DNA of 64,000 bases from Serratia sp. DD3 (GTDB lineage Bacteria; Pseudomonadota; Gammaproteobacteria; Enterobacterales; Enterobacteriaceae), in the NCBI RefSeq assembly GCF_000496755.2, contig NZ_AYKS02000033.1, forward strand, positions 146,163 through 210,162, given 5' to 3'. The notes under the pieces are model-generated. The model saw only the letters and a list, made by a program, of their open reading frames with translations. It was not told where the DNA came from and did not search any database. Of the stretch, positions 9,539-21,741 are shown one piece after another (position 1 is the stretch's first letter; each line of letters begins with the position of its first letter). Both the position numbers and the translations under genes were made by a program.

Positions 9539-10888
9539 TTATTCACCCTTGGCAGGGATTGAAAACCAGGTTCCGCGTACCTGATGACGGTGCCATATCC
9601 ACCCCAGCGCAACACCACGTAATGCCAGGAATACAGCCAAAGCCAGCCATAGCGCATGATTACCTAATAGTGGCAGTGTAAATAAAGTCAGCCCATAACC
9701 CGCTGCTGCCACCACCATGCTGTTGCGCATTTCAGCGCCACGGGTGGCACCAATAAACATACCATCCAGTAAATAACACCAGACTCCCACCACAGGCAGC
9801 ACGACTTGCCAGAGAAGATAGTGACTGGCCAAGGTACGCAACAGCGGTAATGAGGTTAAAGCCGCGACAATATAAGGCCCAGTAAACAGATAAACCGTGG
9901 CAAAGCCCAGTGCCAGCATACCTGCCTGACGACAAGCGGCATACCATATCGCATGCAATTGACGGTCGTCCCTTGCGCCATAGGCGTAACCGGAATGGAC
10001 CTCAACGGCATAAGCAAAGCCATCCAAAGCATAGGCGGTAAATGTTAACAAACTCATCAATATCGCATTGACGGCCACCACATCACTCCCCATGCGCGCC
10101 GCAAAAATCGTTAACGAAGAAAAACACAATTGCAGCAGGAGTGAGCGCAGCATGATATCGCGGTTAAGTGCCAACAAGCGACGTAAGTTACCGCGCCAGG
10201 CATGCCGCAACATCGCTAATGAGATGCCACGTGAACATAATACCCGCCAAGCAAGCCATAACCCCAACAGCAGTGTGGCATACTCCGCCAGCACCGTTGC
10301 CGTAGCAGCCCCCGAGACACCCCAACCCAAGCCGATCACCAGCACGATATCCAACACGATATTCAGCAGATTACCCGCTATCAGCATCACCACCGGCGCA
10401 CGCACATATTGAACACCGAGCAACCAGCCGAGCAATACCATATTCGCCAGTGCTGCCGGGGCACTCAGCCAGCGGATCTCCAGAAACCGTCTAGCCTGTA
10501 CTAATACCGCTTGATCACCACCGACAATATGTAATGCCAGCGAGATCAGTGGGCCACGGAGTAACACTATGGTTAAGCCAATCAACAGCGCTAACAGCAA
10601 CGGCTGCATAAAAGTACGCGCCAAGCGCTGTGGATCCCCTGCCCCTAACGCCTGTGCCGTTAACCCGGTGGTACTCATGCGCAAGAATAACAACAACATA
10701 AACAGGAAATTGGTCGCCATTGCACCAACCGCTACCCCACCAAGATAGATTGCGCTATCAAGATGGCCGATAACCGCTGTATCCACCAAACCAAGCAGAG
10801 GAACCGTGATATTGGAAAAGATCATTGGCAATGCCAGACGCCACAGTATTTTGTCAGCAGGGCTGGTGAAGGTAGCGAGTAAACGCAT
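9539..10888 (-). CDS. dinF: MATE family efflux protein DinF
   Basis: A 12-helix MATE-family exporter, 449 residues (E. coli DinF is ~459). Diagnostic are the N-terminal LPMIFSNITVPLLGLVDTAVIGHLD and the repeat-2 region. It follows lexA on the same strand, as in the E. coli lexA-dinF SOS operon, so its expression should rise on DNA damage. The gap to lexA is ~110 nt with no obvious terminator. Proposed roles in the family are export of cationic or bile compounds and protection from oxidative stress; substrate is not evident here. Confidence 0.93.
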   Translation of the reverse strand: MRLLATFTSPADKILWRLALPMIFSNITVPLLGLVDTAVIGHLDSAIYLGGVAVGAMATNFLFMLLLFLRMSTTGLTAQALGAGDPQRLARTFMQPLLLALLIGLTIVLLRGPLISLALHIVGGDQAVLVQARRFLEIRWLSAPAALANMVLLGWLLGVQYVRAPVVMLIAGNLLNIVLDIVLVIGLGWGVSGAATATVLAEYATLLLGLWLAWRVLCSRGISLAMLRHAWRGNLRRLLALNRDIMLRSLLLQLCFSSLTIFAARMGSDVVAVNAILMSLLTFTAYALDGFAYAVEVHSGYAYGARDDRQLHAIWYAACRQAGMLALGFATVYLFTGPYIVAALTSLPLLRTLASHYLLWQVVLPVVGVWCYLLDGMFIGATRGAEMRNSMVVAAAGYGLTLFTLPLLGNHALWLALAVFLALRGVALGWIWHRHQVRGTWFSIPAKGE

Positions 10889-10999
10889 TGCGATCTATTC
10901 CGACGGCAGAAGTAGAGTTGTTGACATGGACAGAATATCGCCCCGCTATTGAGGAGGCGATATACCTATTTGATTAGATAACATGACAAAAAAGAGGTG

Positions 11000-11608
11000 T
11001 CAGAGCCAGTCACCGTTGCGGATCACGCCCACCGCCAAGCCTTCAATCGTGAAATTCTGATGCTTCAAATCCACCACTATCGGCTGAAACTCACTGTTTT
11101 CTGGCAATAACTCAACAATATTACCCTGTTTCTTCAGGCGCTTTACTGTCACTTCATCTTCAATACGAGCCACCACCACTTGGCCGTTACGCACATCCTG
11201 AGTTTTATGCACCGCCAGCAGATCGCCATCCAGAATACCGATATCGCGCATAGACATCCCACTGACGCGCAACAGGAAATCCGCACTAGGGTGAAATAAG
11301 CCCGGGTCAACTTTATAGTGCCCTTCAATATGTTGCTGAGCCAACAAGGGTTCACCCGCCGCCACCCGGCCAACCAAGGGTAACCCTTCTTCCTCTTCCA
11401 TCAGCAAGCGGATACCGCGAGAAGCCCCGGAAACCACTTCAATAACACCTTTGCGGGCCAGAGCTTTCAGGTGCTCTTCTGCCGCATTTGGTGAGCGAAA
11501 CCCCAGGCGCATTGCGATCTCGGCACGTGTTGGTGGCATGCCCGTTTGTGAAATATGATCGCGAATCAGATCATAGACCTCTTGCTGTCTGGTAGTTAGT
11601 GCTTTCAT
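11000..11608 (-). CDS. lexA: LexA repressor
   Basis: The SOS repressor and self-cleaving protease, 202 residues, identical in length to E. coli LexA. It has the N-terminal winged helix ([25 protein letters not shown]), the Ala-Gly cleavage site in VAAGEPL near 84-85, the catalytic serine in [10 protein letters not shown] (~Ser119) and the lysine in DEVTVKRLK (~Lys156). Two SOS boxes lie immediately upstream, giving autoregulation. Confidence 0.98.
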   Translation of the reverse strand: MKALTTRQQEVYDLIRDHISQTGMPPTRAEIAMRLGFRSPNAAEEHLKALARKGVIEVVSGASRGIRLLMEEEEGLPLVGRVAAGEPLLAQQHIEGHYKVDPGLFHPSADFLLRVSGMSMRDIGILDGDLLAVHKTQDVRNGQVVVARIEDEVTVKRLKKQGNIVELLPENSEFQPIVVDLKHQNFTIEGLAVGVIRNGDWL

Positions 11609-11616
11609 TCCGCCCC

Positions 11617-11632
11617 CTGTTTGTTTATACAG
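11617..11632 (-). promoter_or_regulatory. LexA (SOS) box 1 of lexA-dinF
   Basis: CTGTTTGTTTATACAG is a perfect CTGT-N8-ACAG operator, 8 nt upstream of the lexA start codon. Confidence 0.95.
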
Positions 11633-11637
11633 TCATG

Positions 11638-11653
11638 CTGTGAGTATATACAG
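11638..11653 (-). promoter_or_regulatory. LexA (SOS) box 2 of lexA-dinF
   Basis: CTGTGAGTATATACAG is a second perfect CTGT-N8-ACAG operator, 5 nt from box 1 (21-bp centre-to-centre, two helical turns). This is the same double-operator design as E. coli lexA. Confidence 0.95.
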
Positions 11654-11736
11654 GTAAACCAGGATTGGGAATCAATTCATAAATAAAAATCAGGGATTAG
11701 CGAGATTGATCGCACCCCATGACATCGGTTTACTCG

Positions 11737-12105
11737 TCAGGCAAAGTGATCCCAGAGCACCGAGATCCAGACAAACAGCGCCAACAAAATCGTCAGAAAA
11801 ACCGCGGCTGAAGCCATGTCTTTCGATCGCCCGGAAAGCTCATGATATTCAGTTCCCACCCGATCAACGATCGCTTCAATCGCACTGTTGATAATTTCAA
11901 TAATCACCACCAGCACCAGGGAGCCGATCAATAAAATGCGCGCTATCGCCCCCACATCAAGCCATATCGCCAGTACGATAGCCACCACGGCCACTACCAG
12001 TTCCTGGCGGAAAGCAGCCTCATTGCGCCAGGCTGCAATTAATCCTTTATATGAATAGCCAACAGCTTTAATAATACGTGTCATGCCAGTAATTTGATTT
12101 GCCAT
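11737..12105 (-). CDS. dgkA: Diacylglycerol kinase, membrane
   Basis: A trimeric inner-membrane kinase that recycles diacylglycerol released by MDO/OPG synthesis to phosphatidate. 122 residues with three transmembrane helices and the family signature [15 protein letters not shown], plus the N-terminal surface helix ([11 protein letters not shown]). It is divergent from plsB, the standard enterobacterial arrangement, with regulatory signals shared in the ~100-nt intergenic space. Confidence 0.96.
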   Translation of the reverse strand: MANQITGMTRIIKAVGYSYKGLIAAWRNEAAFRQELVVAVVAIVLAIWLDVGAIARILLIGSLVLVVIIEIINSAIEAIVDRVGTEYHELSGRSKDMASAAVFLTILLALFVWISVLWDHFA

Positions 12106-12207
12106 GTTTCATCTCACAAGGTAGGTCATCGTTTCAATACCACAGACCTGTTACACGGTTTCTGGTATGCTTTCAGCGCAATTGCTAACAAGAGGCTTCA
12201 GGTCGTT

Positions 12208-14679
12208 ATGTCAGGTTGGCGTAAAATTTATTATAACCTATTGAATTTACCACTTAAATTTTTGGTAAAAAGTAAAATTATCCCTTCAGACCCCATTTCG
12301 GAGTTAGGGTTGGATCCGTCTAGGCCGATTTTGTATGTTTTGCCTTATAATTCCAAGTCAGATTTACTCACCCTGCGTACCCAGTGTCTGGCGCAGGATC
12401 TGCCCGACCCCCTTGAGCCACTTGAAATCGATGGCTCCGTGTTGCCCAGCCATGTGTTTATCCATGAAGGGCCACGCGTCTTTCGCTACTACACACCGAA
12501 AGAAGAGTCGGTCAAACTGTTCCATGATTATCTGGATCTTCACCGCAGTAATCCAGACCTTGATATCCAAATGTTACCGGTGTCAGTGATGTTTGGTCGT
12601 TCCCCTGGGCGTGAAGGGCAGGGAGCCCCCCACCTGCGCCTGCTAAACGGTGTGCAAAAATTCTTCGCCATACTCTGGTTGGGCCGCGATAGCTTTGTCC
12701 GCTTCTCCAACACCGTTTCTTTACGCCGTATGGCAACCGAACATGGTACAGATAAAACCATTGCACAAAAACTGGCGCGCGTGGCGCGGATGCATTTCTC
12801 TCGCCAACTCCTGGCCGCCGTTGGGCCAAGTCTGCCTGTTCGTCAGGATCTGTTCAATAAGCTGCTGGCCTCCAAGGCCATTGAGAAAGCAGTAGAAGAT
12901 GAAGCTCGCAGCAAGAAGATCTCTTACGAAAAAGCCCAACAGAACGCTATTTCCTTAATGGAAGAGATCGCGGCTAATTTCTCTTATGAAGCGGTACGTC
13001 TCTCTGATCGCGTCCTGAGTTGGACCTGGAACCGCCTCTATCAGGGTATTAATGTCACCAAGGCCGAACGAGTCAGGCAATTGGCACAAGATGGTCATGA
13101 GATAGTCTATGTCCCCTGCCACCGCAGCCATATGGATTACCTCTTGCTTTCCTATGTGCTCTACCACCAAGGGCTGGTTCCCCCGCATATCGCCGCAGGG
13201 ATTAACCTCAATTTCTGGCCTGCCGGGCCGATTTTCCGCCGTTTGGGGGCATTCTTTATCCGTCGTACCTTTAAAGGTAACAAACTTTATTCTACGGTTT
13301 TCCGTGAATACCTTGGTGAACTATTCACCCGTGGCTATTCGGTAGAATATTTTGTTGAGGGTGGGCGTTCTCGTACTGGCCGGTTACTGGAGCCGAAAAC
13401 CGGCACTTTATCCATGACAATTCAAGCCATGTTACGGGGGGGTACCCGCCCGATTACCCTGGTCCCGGTTTATATCGGTTATGAGCATGTGATGGAGGTG
13501 GGTACCTACGCCAAAGAACTGCGTGGTGCCACCAAAGAAAAAGAGGGCCTGCTGCAGATGCTTCGTGGGCTGCGTAAGTTACGCAATCTAGGCCAAGGGT
13601 ATGTAAACTTTGGCGAACCGATTCCATTGACCTCCTATCTCAATCAACAGGCGCCTCAATGGCGTGAATCCATCGATCCGATAGAGTCGCAGCGCCCAGT
13701 CTGGCTGACGCCGGTGGTAAACGGTCTGGCTAGCGAAATTATGGTAAGGATCAACAATGCCGCTGCGGCCAACGCCATGAACCTGTGTTGCACAGCGTTA
13801 CTGGCTTCTCGCCAACGTTCGTTAGCCCGTGAACAGTTGCTTGAACAGTTGGAGTGCTATCTGCAATTGATGCGTAACGCGCCTTATGCGCCCGATGCCA
13901 CCGCCCCTGCTCAAACTCCTGAGCAACTGCTGGACCACGCTTTAAGCATGAGCAAGTTTGAAGTAGAGCAGGACAATATTGGCGACATTATTATTCTGCC
14001 GCGTGAGCAAGCGGTGCTGATGACCTACTACCGCAATAACATTCATCATATGTTAGTGCTGCCTTCCCTGATTGCCACTATTGTGATGCATCACCGTCAA
14101 GTATCGCGTGTTGAGCTGTTACGCCAGGTGAGTCTGATCTACCCGATGTTAAAGGCGGAACTGTTCCTGCGTTACGACAAAGATCAACTGTCAGAGGTAC
14201 TGCAACCGCTGATTGATGAGTTGACGCGTCAGCAATTGATTTGTGATAAAGGCGAGGAGCTGGTACTCAACCCTGCTCGAATCCGTCCATTGCAACTGTT
14301 AGCTGCCGGTGTCCGTGAAACACTGCAACGTTATGCCATCACCATGTCACTCCTTAGCGCCAACCCGAGTATCAACCGGGGTGCGTTGGAAAAAGAGAGC
14401 CGCATTATGGCCCAGCGTCTATCGGTTCTGCACGGTATCAATGCGCCGGAGTTCTTCGATAAAGCCGTATTCTCCACGTTAGTGGCGACATTACGTGAAG
14501 AGGGCTATATCAATGATAGTGGCGATGCTATTCGTGAGCACACACTAGAGGTCTACACCATACTGAGCGATTTGATTACTCCAGAAATCAAGTTGACCAT
14601 CGAAAGCGTCAGTATGCTAGAAGAGACCAACACGCTAATGGCACCAGAAGAGCAAGAAGCAGCGCTAAAAGAAGAGTAA
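12208..14679 (+). CDS. plsB: Glycerol-3-phosphate 1-O-acyltransferase
   Basis: A membrane enzyme for the first acylation of glycerol 3-phosphate. The frame is open from 12094, but homology begins at [20 protein letters not shown], so the start is placed at 12208 (823 aa; E. coli PlsB is 807). The acyltransferase block I motif HX4D is CHRSHMDY, followed by block II/III ([24 protein letters not shown]) and block IV ([13 protein letters not shown]). It ends just before a strong hairpin shared with ubiA. Confidence 0.97.
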   Translation: MSGWRKIYYNLLNLPLKFLVKSKIIPSDPISELGLDPSRPILYVLPYNSKSDLLTLRTQCLAQDLPDPLEPLEIDGSVLPSHVFIHEGPRVFRYYTPKEESVKLFHDYLDLHRSNPDLDIQMLPVSVMFGRSPGREGQGAPHLRLLNGVQKFFAILWLGRDSFVRFSNTVSLRRMATEHGTDKTIAQKLARVARMHFSRQLLAAVGPSLPVRQDLFNKLLASKAIEKAVEDEARSKKISYEKAQQNAISLMEEIAANFSYEAVRLSDRVLSWTWNRLYQGINVTKAERVRQLAQDGHEIVYVPCHRSHMDYLLLSYVLYHQGLVPPHIAAGINLNFWPAGPIFRRLGAFFIRRTFKGNKLYSTVFREYLGELFTRGYSVEYFVEGGRSRTGRLLEPKTGTLSMTIQAMLRGGTRPITLVPVYIGYEHVMEVGTYAKELRGATKEKEGLLQMLRGLRKLRNLGQGYVNFGEPIPLTSYLNQQAPQWRESIDPIESQRPVWLTPVVNGLASEIMVRINNAAAANAMNLCCTALLASRQRSLAREQLLEQLECYLQLMRNAPYAPDATAPAQTPEQLLDHALSMSKFEVEQDNIGDIIILPREQAVLMTYYRNNIHHMLVLPSLIATIVMHHRQVSRVELLRQVSLIYPMLKAELFLRYDKDQLSEVLQPLIDELTRQQLICDKGEELVLNPARIRPLQLLAAGVRETLQRYAITMSLLSANPSINRGALEKESRIMAQRLSVLHGINAPEFFDKAVFSTLVATLREEGYINDSGDAIREHTLEVYTILSDLITPEIKLTIESVSMLEETNTLMAPEEQEAALKEE

Positions 14680-14684
14680 TCAGC

Positions 14685-14715
14685 GCAGAAAGGCATCCCA
14701 TGGATGCCTTTCTGC
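14685..14715. terminator. Bidirectional terminator between plsB and ubiA
   Basis: A perfect 14-bp stem, GCAGAAAGGCATCC (14685-14698) with GGATGCCTTTCTGC (14702-14715) and a 3-nt loop, lies between convergent plsB and ubiA. The T-run is short on both sides, but the stem strength and position fit a shared terminator. Confidence 0.8.
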
Positions 14716-14737
14716 CTGCATCAGGTGGGCAAATTTA

Positions 14738-15619
14738 TTAAACCACGACACCGATATAATTGAACACAATTCCGATAAACAACACCAAACCAACATAATT
14801 GTTATTCATAAATGCCCGGAAGCACGCCTCGCGGTTACGGTTAGCTATCTGTTGTTGTTGATAAATAAATAGCACCCCGGCCAATAACAGCGACCAGTAA
14901 AACACCCCGCTCAACTGCATCAAATAACCGACCCACAGCATCAGTAACAGCGTGGCGAACTGCAACAGACCAATAATCAACTTGTCATGGCGACCAAACA
15001 GTATTGCCGTGGATTTGATACCTATTTTTAAATCATCATCCCGATCAACCATGGCATACAAGGTATCGTAAGCCACCGTCCAGCAAATATTGGCCAAAAA
15101 CAGCAACCAGCAGACCAATGGCAACGCTTCGCTCACTGCCGCATAGGCCATCGGAATTGACCAGCCAAACGCCGCACCGAGCACCACTTGCGGTAAACTG
15201 GTCACCCGCTTCATAAATGGGTAAATCCAAGCCAAAGCCAACGCGGCCAGCGACAACCAGATGGTCATGGCATTGAGTGTCAGTACCAGCAAAAAAGAGA
15301 CCAACACCAGGGAGACAAACAGAATTTTGGCCTCCTTTTCACTGACTCGCCCACTGGGCAGCGGACGCCCTGCGGTACGTTTCACATGGCCATCAAACGC
15401 ACGATCCGCATAATCATTCACCACACAACCAGCAGCACGCATCAAAAAGACACCAGAGACAAAAACCAGCAATATCGGCCATTGAGGAACACCCTCCCCA
15501 GCCAGCCACAGCGCCCAAAGCGTAGGCCACAACAGTAATAACGCGCCGATAGGTTTATCGATGCGCATCAGATGGCAATAAGCCTGCCATTTGTTTTGAA
15601 TCACACTCACTTCCAACAC
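14738..15619 (-). CDS. ubiA: 4-hydroxybenzoate octaprenyltransferase
   Basis: An integral membrane prenyltransferase that attaches the polyprenyl chain to 4-hydroxybenzoate in ubiquinone synthesis. 293 residues (E. coli 290) with about nine hydrophobic segments. The two Asp-rich motifs are [11 protein letters not shown] (~residues 70-80) and [12 protein letters not shown] (~190-200), which bind Mg-diphosphate. It is downstream of ubiC with a 13-nt gap, forming the ubiCA operon. Confidence 0.96.
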   Translation of the reverse strand: MLEVSVIQNKWQAYCHLMRIDKPIGALLLLWPTLWALWLAGEGVPQWPILLVFVSGVFLMRAAGCVVNDYADRAFDGHVKRTAGRPLPSGRVSEKEAKILFVSLVLVSFLLVLTLNAMTIWLSLAALALAWIYPFMKRVTSLPQVVLGAAFGWSIPMAYAAVSEALPLVCWLLFLANICWTVAYDTLYAMVDRDDDLKIGIKSTAILFGRHDKLIIGLLQFATLLLMLWVGYLMQLSGVFYWSLLLAGVLFIYQQQQIANRNREACFRAFMNNNYVGLVLFIGIVFNYIGVVV

Positions 15620-15632
15620 TCATCTCCCCTTA

Positions 15633-16154
15633 TTATGCTGGTGCACCCTGTTCCACTGCATACAATGGTGATGCGGGTAAAAAAAGCTCCGTCAGCAGCA
15701 ACGGTTTTCCCGCCAAACACAGACGGGAACGCCGAGCCCACAGGTCCTGATACTGCCCAATATGGATATAATCACGGGTCAGGTTAGGGCTGTTGAACAG
15801 ATAACGCCCCAGTGGCAACGTCCCCAAATCAACCAAAGCCTGATCCGGCCCAGTCAGAGTCTCTTGCGGGATCAGCGTTCGGCCCAGCAGCCAGGGCTGG
15901 TTGTCACCCAACAATAGGATTTCACGTAACCAGTAACGCTCACTGCAGGGTAAATGTGTTTTCTCTTCCGCCAATTGGTCAGCAGTGACAAAACATTCAC
16001 GCTGAGGTTCAACCTGCACACGCGTGCAGTGACGTTCAAAACGGCGTGTCATGGACCCTAACTCCATCAACCAGTCATCAACCGCGGCAGGTATTGAAGA
16101 GGACTCAGGCAGCCACTCAATCGCCGGCAAGATAGAGTCCCTTGTGCCAAACAT
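15633..16154 (-). CDS. ubiC: Chorismate lyase
   Basis: Converts chorismate to 4-hydroxybenzoate plus pyruvate, the committed step of ubiquinone synthesis. 173 residues (E. coli 165). Family features are the [11 protein letters not shown] segment, the conserved [25 protein letters not shown] core and the C-terminal [12 protein letters not shown]. It is the first gene of ubiCA; malM lies further upstream, separated here by an accessory insertion. Confidence 0.93.
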   Translation of the reverse strand: MFGTRDSILPAIEWLPESSSIPAAVDDWLMELGSMTRRFERHCTRVQVEPQRECFVTADQLAEEKTHLPCSERYWLREILLLGDNQPWLLGRTLIPQETLTGPDQALVDLGTLPLGRYLFNSPNLTRDYIHIGQYQDLWARRSRLCLAGKPLLLTELFLPASPLYAVEQGAPA

Positions 16155-16758
16155 GATTATACTCCATGCCAGAAACTACATTAGGTGGCAGCGCTTTAGA
16201 TGATAAGTATCGCTAATATTCCCGTCGTTATTCAAGTGACAGGAATTCAGGCATAAGTTGCCATTGTAACGCAGAAATTTGAAATCAACAGGCCGATTCG
16301 CCTGAGGCACGGTATCACTTGCCTACTTTCAATGTGAGATATCACCAAGAGAGTGCCTCGTCGCAATGGCCTGTTGTCGGGGAGGTGAAAATCGGTAGGG
16401 GAAAAGGATGGCAGACACAGCAGCCTACCATCCCCCTGGCATTACATTGTTTGGGTGAAAGTACGCGAAATGGCATCCTGCTGCTGATCGCTGAGTGTTC
16501 GAACAATGGCAAAAAACCTATGGACAGATTGCACGTTAGTCACCGTTGAATAAATTTAAAATTATTATAAAATTCAGTAATATAAAAAATTAAGGCAGGG
16601 CTTTTAGCGTATCGTTCAGCGTGGTAATCTTCATAGATGTCGTGGTCTTGAGTGGCCTTTTTCCTCAGAAAAATCTGCGTCACAACCACAGCGAAATTTT
16701 ATTTTTTATTACTATCAATGCATTAAAAAAAGATCTCACCAATAAGGAAAGAGCACAA
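16155..16758. other. Gene-poor region upstream of ubiC
   Basis: About 600 nt, AT-rich in its second half (16540-16760). A 76-codon ORF at 16319-16549 has no ribosome site or recognisable sequence and I do not call it. A GGGGAAAAGGATGG / CCATCCCCC dyad occurs at about 16396-16437. The ubiCA promoter should be near 16160-16260. Confidence 0.4.
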
Positions 16759-17142
16759 ATGCCAAAAATGAAAAGCCAAGAAGCTCTGGTGCGCAAGCGT
16801 AAGCGCTGGGTGGTGCTAGCGATTCTGGTGATAATCATTGCTGGCTGTTACCAGTGGTGGAGGCAAGGGACACTGCGATACGAAGAGTGGAGCCCCAACC
16901 AGCAGTATGTGGTGCGCAATTATAAAATCTTCGAGTTTATTCCGCGCTTCACCATGCCTGGCGATGGCGGGCATTACTCCGGCTACATGCGGGTTTATGA
17001 CCGCAACGGCAAGCTGCTCTACGAAGAGTATTCCAACCTGCTCGACTTTGTCGAAGGTCCATTCTGGGCAAAAGAAGGCGTCTATTGGATAGGTAACAAC
17101 AATCAGGACATCGTTCCCCTACCCACCTCACCGCTAGGTTGA
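16759..17142 (+). CDS. Small membrane-anchored protein of unknown function
   Basis: 127 residues from the ATG at 16759, preceded by AAGGAAAGAG; the frame extends upstream without homology. A basic N-terminus (VRKRKRW) is followed by one hydrophobic segment (VVLAILVIIIAGCYQWW, residues ~17-35), then a soluble part rich in aromatics (RYEEWSPNQQYVVRNYKIF, GHYSGYMRVYDRNGKLLYEEYSN). This layout recalls enterobacterial single-pass DUF proteins (possibly DUF6201), but I cannot assign it firmly. Probably an inner-membrane protein with a periplasmic domain. Confidence 0.65.
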   Translation: MPKMKSQEALVRKRKRWVVLAILVIIIAGCYQWWRQGTLRYEEWSPNQQYVVRNYKIFEFIPRFTMPGDGGHYSGYMRVYDRNGKLLYEEYSNLLDFVEGPFWAKEGVYWIGNNNQDIVPLPTSPLG

Positions 17143-17312
17143 AGCTTGCGAAGAACGTAGCATGCCTTTGGCGTGAGCCCAGCAGCTCTGACGCATTGGC
17201 TTCTGTGCAGCGGTGTCAGTTTGGCAATAGAGGGTAGATAGCAGGATCTGAGGGATTGTCAGTGGCACTTAATATAAGTCGAAAATGGCATCAATACGAA
17301 CCCAACTGTTAA

Positions 17313-17603
17313 TTACAGATGATGAACCGGATCTTGTGCCTGATGGAGTACACCGATAACTTCTATGCCGTATGACGTTTCACGATAGTGAAGCATATGA
17401 CTTTCACAGGGGAAGCTCTTAATTCCTGGCCCCAGTTCCTCGCGAGCAAAACCCGGAGAAGGATGGCGGTCAAGCGTTTGCGTCAAGATAGCGCGAATAG
17501 ACCGTGCATACAGGTCGGCAACTTCTTTTCCCCATTGATGCTGTGAATAGGCGCGGATTTTACGAAACTGAACCTTGGCGTCGGTGGTAAACCTGACCGT
17601 CAT
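17313..17603 (-). CDS. RelE/ParE superfamily toxin
   Basis: 96 residues with the small alpha/beta RelE/ParE fold. The segment FTTDAKVQFRKIRAYSQHQWG gives the two N-terminal helices, followed by DRHPSPGFAREELGPGIKSFPCESHMLHYRE, the beta-sheet core typical of ParE-type toxins, and a C-terminal IEVIGVLHQAQDP (the V..VLH.rqd motif). Its start overlaps the stop of the upstream antitoxin by 4 nt (ATGA), the usual translational coupling of these modules. Whether it acts on gyrase (ParE) or the ribosome (RelE) is not decidable from sequence. Confidence 0.88.
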   Translation of the reverse strand: MTVRFTTDAKVQFRKIRAYSQHQWGKEVADLYARSIRAILTQTLDRHPSPGFAREELGPGIKSFPCESHMLHYRETSYGIEVIGVLHQAQDPVHHL

Positions 17604-17878
17604 CCCTGTCCCTCCGCCTGATTCAGTTCATCGGTTGTCAGGTCACTGAATACGTCATCAATGTCGTGTAATTGGCCGTTCTCCGCTTGGGCGATAGAGT
17701 TGGCCAGGACAATTTTCAGGTTATTCAGCTTCAGTTTCTCAATCGCATTAAAGTCTTCATAGGACATCACCACCACCTTCGGGCGACCATTCTTGGTAAT
17801 GCAGACCGGTTCGCGTAGGGCTTTGCTGATGACCTCCCCAAACTGTATCTTGGCTTCACTGGCGGTAAAACTGTGCAT
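17600..17878 (-). CDS. Phd/YefM family antitoxin
   Basis: 92 residues. The N-terminus (MHSFTASEAKIQFGEVISKAL, then PVCITKNGRPKVVVMSYEDF) is the Phd/YefM DNA-binding and dimerisation fold. The C-terminal ~40 residues are acidic and presumably wrap the toxin. It is the first gene of the pair and should autoregulate through the palindrome at 17905-17919. Confidence 0.9.
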   Translation of the reverse strand: MHSFTASEAKIQFGEVISKALREPVCITKNGRPKVVVMSYEDFNAIEKLKLNNLKIVLANSIAQAENGQLHDIDDVFSDLTTDELNQAEGQG

Positions 17879-17904
17879 ATATCACCCCGAATATTGACTT
17901 TAAT

Positions 17905-17919
17905 GGTACGAATCATACC
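17905..17919 (-). promoter_or_regulatory. Putative operator of the toxin-antitoxin pair
   Basis: GGTACGAATCATACC is a near-perfect 15-bp dyad (GGTA..GA.TC..TACC) 26 nt upstream of the antitoxin start. On the minus strand it contains TATGAT, a plausible -10 hexamer, so bound antitoxin would block the promoter. Confidence 0.6.
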
Positions 17920-18108
17920 GATTTATACCCATATTAGACTATGCAGAGAAGGAGCACCAACGAACCCCCATTATCAGCGGGAAAATGTCAGCGGAAAATT
18001 GTCAGGGAAAAGCGCCGCAACAGGATGATAAGAAATCCGGGGAGTAATAACGAAAAAAGGTGTGCCAGGGCACACCAATCATCAAGCCAACATCGGCAGT
18101 GTCGGGTA

Positions 18109-19026
18109 TTACCCCTTGCCTTTCACACTACTGATAAACGTTTTACGTGCTGTGGTTGAGCCTAATTTTTCGGCTTCATTCATCAGTTTCAGTGCCTTAT
18201 CTATATCCCCTGCCTTAACTGCCTGTTTGATACCATTATTGAAATAGGCTTCGGTATCGCTAAGCACTGGCTCTGCGGGTGCTTTGGTTACCGGGGCCGA
18301 TGTGGTGGCAGCCGTTGGGGTATTAGAACCCACAACCACGGGTGCAGGGGCGTTAGAACTGGTCACCGGCAGCCCGATCATGACGCTCCCCATATTTTGC
18401 TCAGAGCGGACCTTCAGATGCAGTTCTCCAGTGGTGCCATGTTGAGCAATTGGGTCTGGAATATCAGGCACCGCATTACCTACCCCCATGGCATAAGCCT
18501 TGGCTGGATCAAGAAGCTTTGTGGTGGCGGCTAAATCCTGACGAGTGGTGTATACCAACAGGTAAATTTGCTTCTGCCCCAAAGAAGGGGTCAACTTGAT
18601 GGTACCCTCCAAGCGGTCGCCCGACATCACACCAGCACGTTCATACGGAAAATAACTGCTGGGATAAAAAGCCGCAGGGCGCATTTGCTCATCCAAGACC
18701 AAAACGCTAGGTGCAAAAACGCTGCGATCATTAACCAAACTACTCAGCGTAATCTCAAGAGAACCACGGTCAGCAGGCAATGTAAATGCAGCCACCGAAC
18801 CTTGTATATCCCCTTGGTTAATCTGTGGGTTTGCAGCAGTAATCTTAAAAGTTTCACTCGCGGGCGGCACAATCGGATGCCAAGGTAACTTTTGCAAAGC
18901 ATCTTGGGAAATAGCAGGAGCAACAGACACATCAGCCGATGCATTAAACACGGCAGCTTGTGTCACAACTGGAAAAGTAGAACTGAAAAACAGTGACAGA
19001 TAAAAAGCGAGTATCTTCTTTTTCAT
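18109..19026 (-). CDS. malM: Maltose operon periplasmic protein MalM
   Basis: A periplasmic protein of the maltose regulon with an unsettled role. I start it at the ATG at 19026 (305 aa; E. coli 306) because a signal peptide follows directly (KKKILAFYLSLFFSSTF, cleavage near TQA-AV). The LPWHPIVPP motif, the central carbohydrate-domain-like region and the proline/threonine-rich linker (~residues 225-260) match MalM. The C-terminal SVKGKG tail ends the protein. Third gene of malK-lamB-malM. Confidence 0.93.
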   Translation of the reverse strand: MKKKILAFYLSLFFSSTFPVVTQAAVFNASADVSVAPAISQDALQKLPWHPIVPPASETFKITAANPQINQGDIQGSVAAFTLPADRGSLEITLSSLVNDRSVFAPSVLVLDEQMRPAAFYPSSYFPYERAGVMSGDRLEGTIKLTPSLGQKQIYLLVYTTRQDLAATTKLLDPAKAYAMGVGNAVPDIPDPIAQHGTTGELHLKVRSEQNMGSVMIGLPVTSSNAPAPVVVGSNTPTAATTSAPVTKAPAEPVLSDTEAYFNNGIKQAVKAGDIDKALKLMNEAEKLGSTTARKTFISSVKGKG

Positions 19027-19117
19027 TATTATGGCCCTTTCAAAAAAGAGACAAAGAAGCTGACAGGCAACTGGCAAGAATAGCCATATCAGCTAAACAG
19101 ACTTAATGACACTGGAG

Positions 19118-19141
19118 ACAGCCGCCCTTCAGGGCGGCTGT
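19118..19141 (-). terminator. Strong hairpin between lamB and malM
   Basis: A perfect 10-bp GC-rich stem, ACAGCCGCCC (19118-19127) with GGGCGGCTGT (19132-19141) and a 4-nt loop, sits just after the lamB stop. No T run follows on the minus strand, so it is better read as a 3'-end protector or partial attenuator lowering malM relative to lamB. E. coli has REP elements at this place. Confidence 0.65.
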
Positions 19142-19149
19142 TTAACCGA

Positions 19150-20606
<1,457 letters not shown>

Positions 20607-20625
20607 CTTGATTACATCCCCGAGG

Positions 20626-21741
20626 CTAAACGCCCAGCTCTTGATACAGGCGTCGACACGCAGTGCCGTCTTCACGGAACAGATGGCAGCGATAAAGTGG
20701 CAACCCAATTGCAAATGTTGCCCCCTCCTCCACCAATACGACGTCATTCTGGCGGTACACCAGGTTCTGACGGATTTCTGGAATTTGAATATGAATCTGG
20801 GTTTCGTTACCCAACTGCTCGACAACCTGCACCTCGCCCATCAGGGTACAGGCAGATTCTGAGCTTGGTAACAGATGTTCAGGACGGATGCCTAATGACA
20901 GGTTGGCCCCTACTTCAACGCCTTCGGATTCAACGGGTATCCACACCTGTTGACGATTGGGCATCGGCAGTTCAACCTGCACGTTATTGTGTTCAACTGC
21001 AGTGACTTTCACTGGCAGGAAATTCATTTTCGGTGAGCCAATAAAGCCCGCAACAAAGCGGTTAGCCGGGTAGTGATACAGTTCTAGTGGTTTGCCAATC
21101 TGGGCCACACGCCCGGCATCCAGCACCACAATTTTGTCCGCCAGCGTCATGGCCTCTACCTGATCATGGGTGACATAAATCATGGTGCGCTCTAGGCGTT
21201 TATGCAGGCGGGAGATCTCAATGCGCATCTGTACGCGCAATGCGGCATCCAGGTTGGACAGCGGTTCATCCAGCAGGAACACATCGGGCTCTGCCACCAA
21301 GGTTCGGCCAATCGCCACCCGCTGACGTTGTCCGCCAGAAAGAGCCTTTGGACGACGCTCCAGTAAATGGGCTAATTGCAACACTTCGGAAACCTGATTA
21401 ACCCGCTGCGTGATTTCCGCTTTCTTGGTCCCGGCCAACTTCAGGCCAAATGACATGTTATCCGCCACCGACAGATGGGGGTACAGCGCATAAGACTGAA
21501 ACACCATGCCGATACCACGTTCGGCAGGGGGCACATCGTTCATGCGCTTTTCGCCGATAAACAAGTCTCCTGAGCTAATATCTTCAAGCCCGGCGATCAT
21601 ACGTAGCAAGGTCGATTTGCCACAGCCAGATGGCCCAACAAACACGACAAACTCACCGTCATTAATCGTCAAATTGACATCTTTGGAAATTACAGCCTCG
21701 CCAAAGGCTTTATAAACGCTGCGCAGTGTGACGCTAGCCAT
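20626..21741 (-). CDS. malK: Maltose/maltodextrin ABC transporter ATPase MalK
   Basis: 371 residues, exactly the E. coli MalK length. Walker [10 protein letters not shown] (~residues 36-44), signature [15 protein letters not shown], Walker [14 protein letters not shown] and the switch histidine ([17 protein letters not shown]) are intact. The C-terminal regulatory OB-fold domain, which binds MalT and EIIA-Glc, spans residues ~235-371. First gene of the minus-strand mal operon and divergent from malE. Confidence 0.98.
   Translation of the reverse strand: MASVTLRSVYKAFGEAVISKDVNLTINDGEFVVFVGPSGCGKSTLLRMIAGLEDISSGDLFIGEKRMNDVPPAERGIGMVFQSYALYPHLSVADNMSFGLKLAGTKKAEITQRVNQVSEVLQLAHLLERRPKALSGGQRQRVAIGRTLVAEPDVFLLDEPLSNLDAALRVQMRIEISRLHKRLERTMIYVTHDQVEAMTLADKIVVLDAGRVAQIGKPLELYHYPANRFVAGFIGSPKMNFLPVKVTAVEHNNVQVELPMPNRQQVWIPVESEGVEVGANLSLGIRPEHLLPSSESACTLMGEVQVVEQLGNETQIHIQIPEIRQNLVYRQNDVVLVEEGATFAIGLPLYRCHLFREDGTACRRLYQELGV

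Noticed and set aside
16319..16549. 76-codon ORF on plus upstream of the small membrane protein
   Set aside because: No ribosome site and no recognisable sequence; part of it is a DNA dyad.
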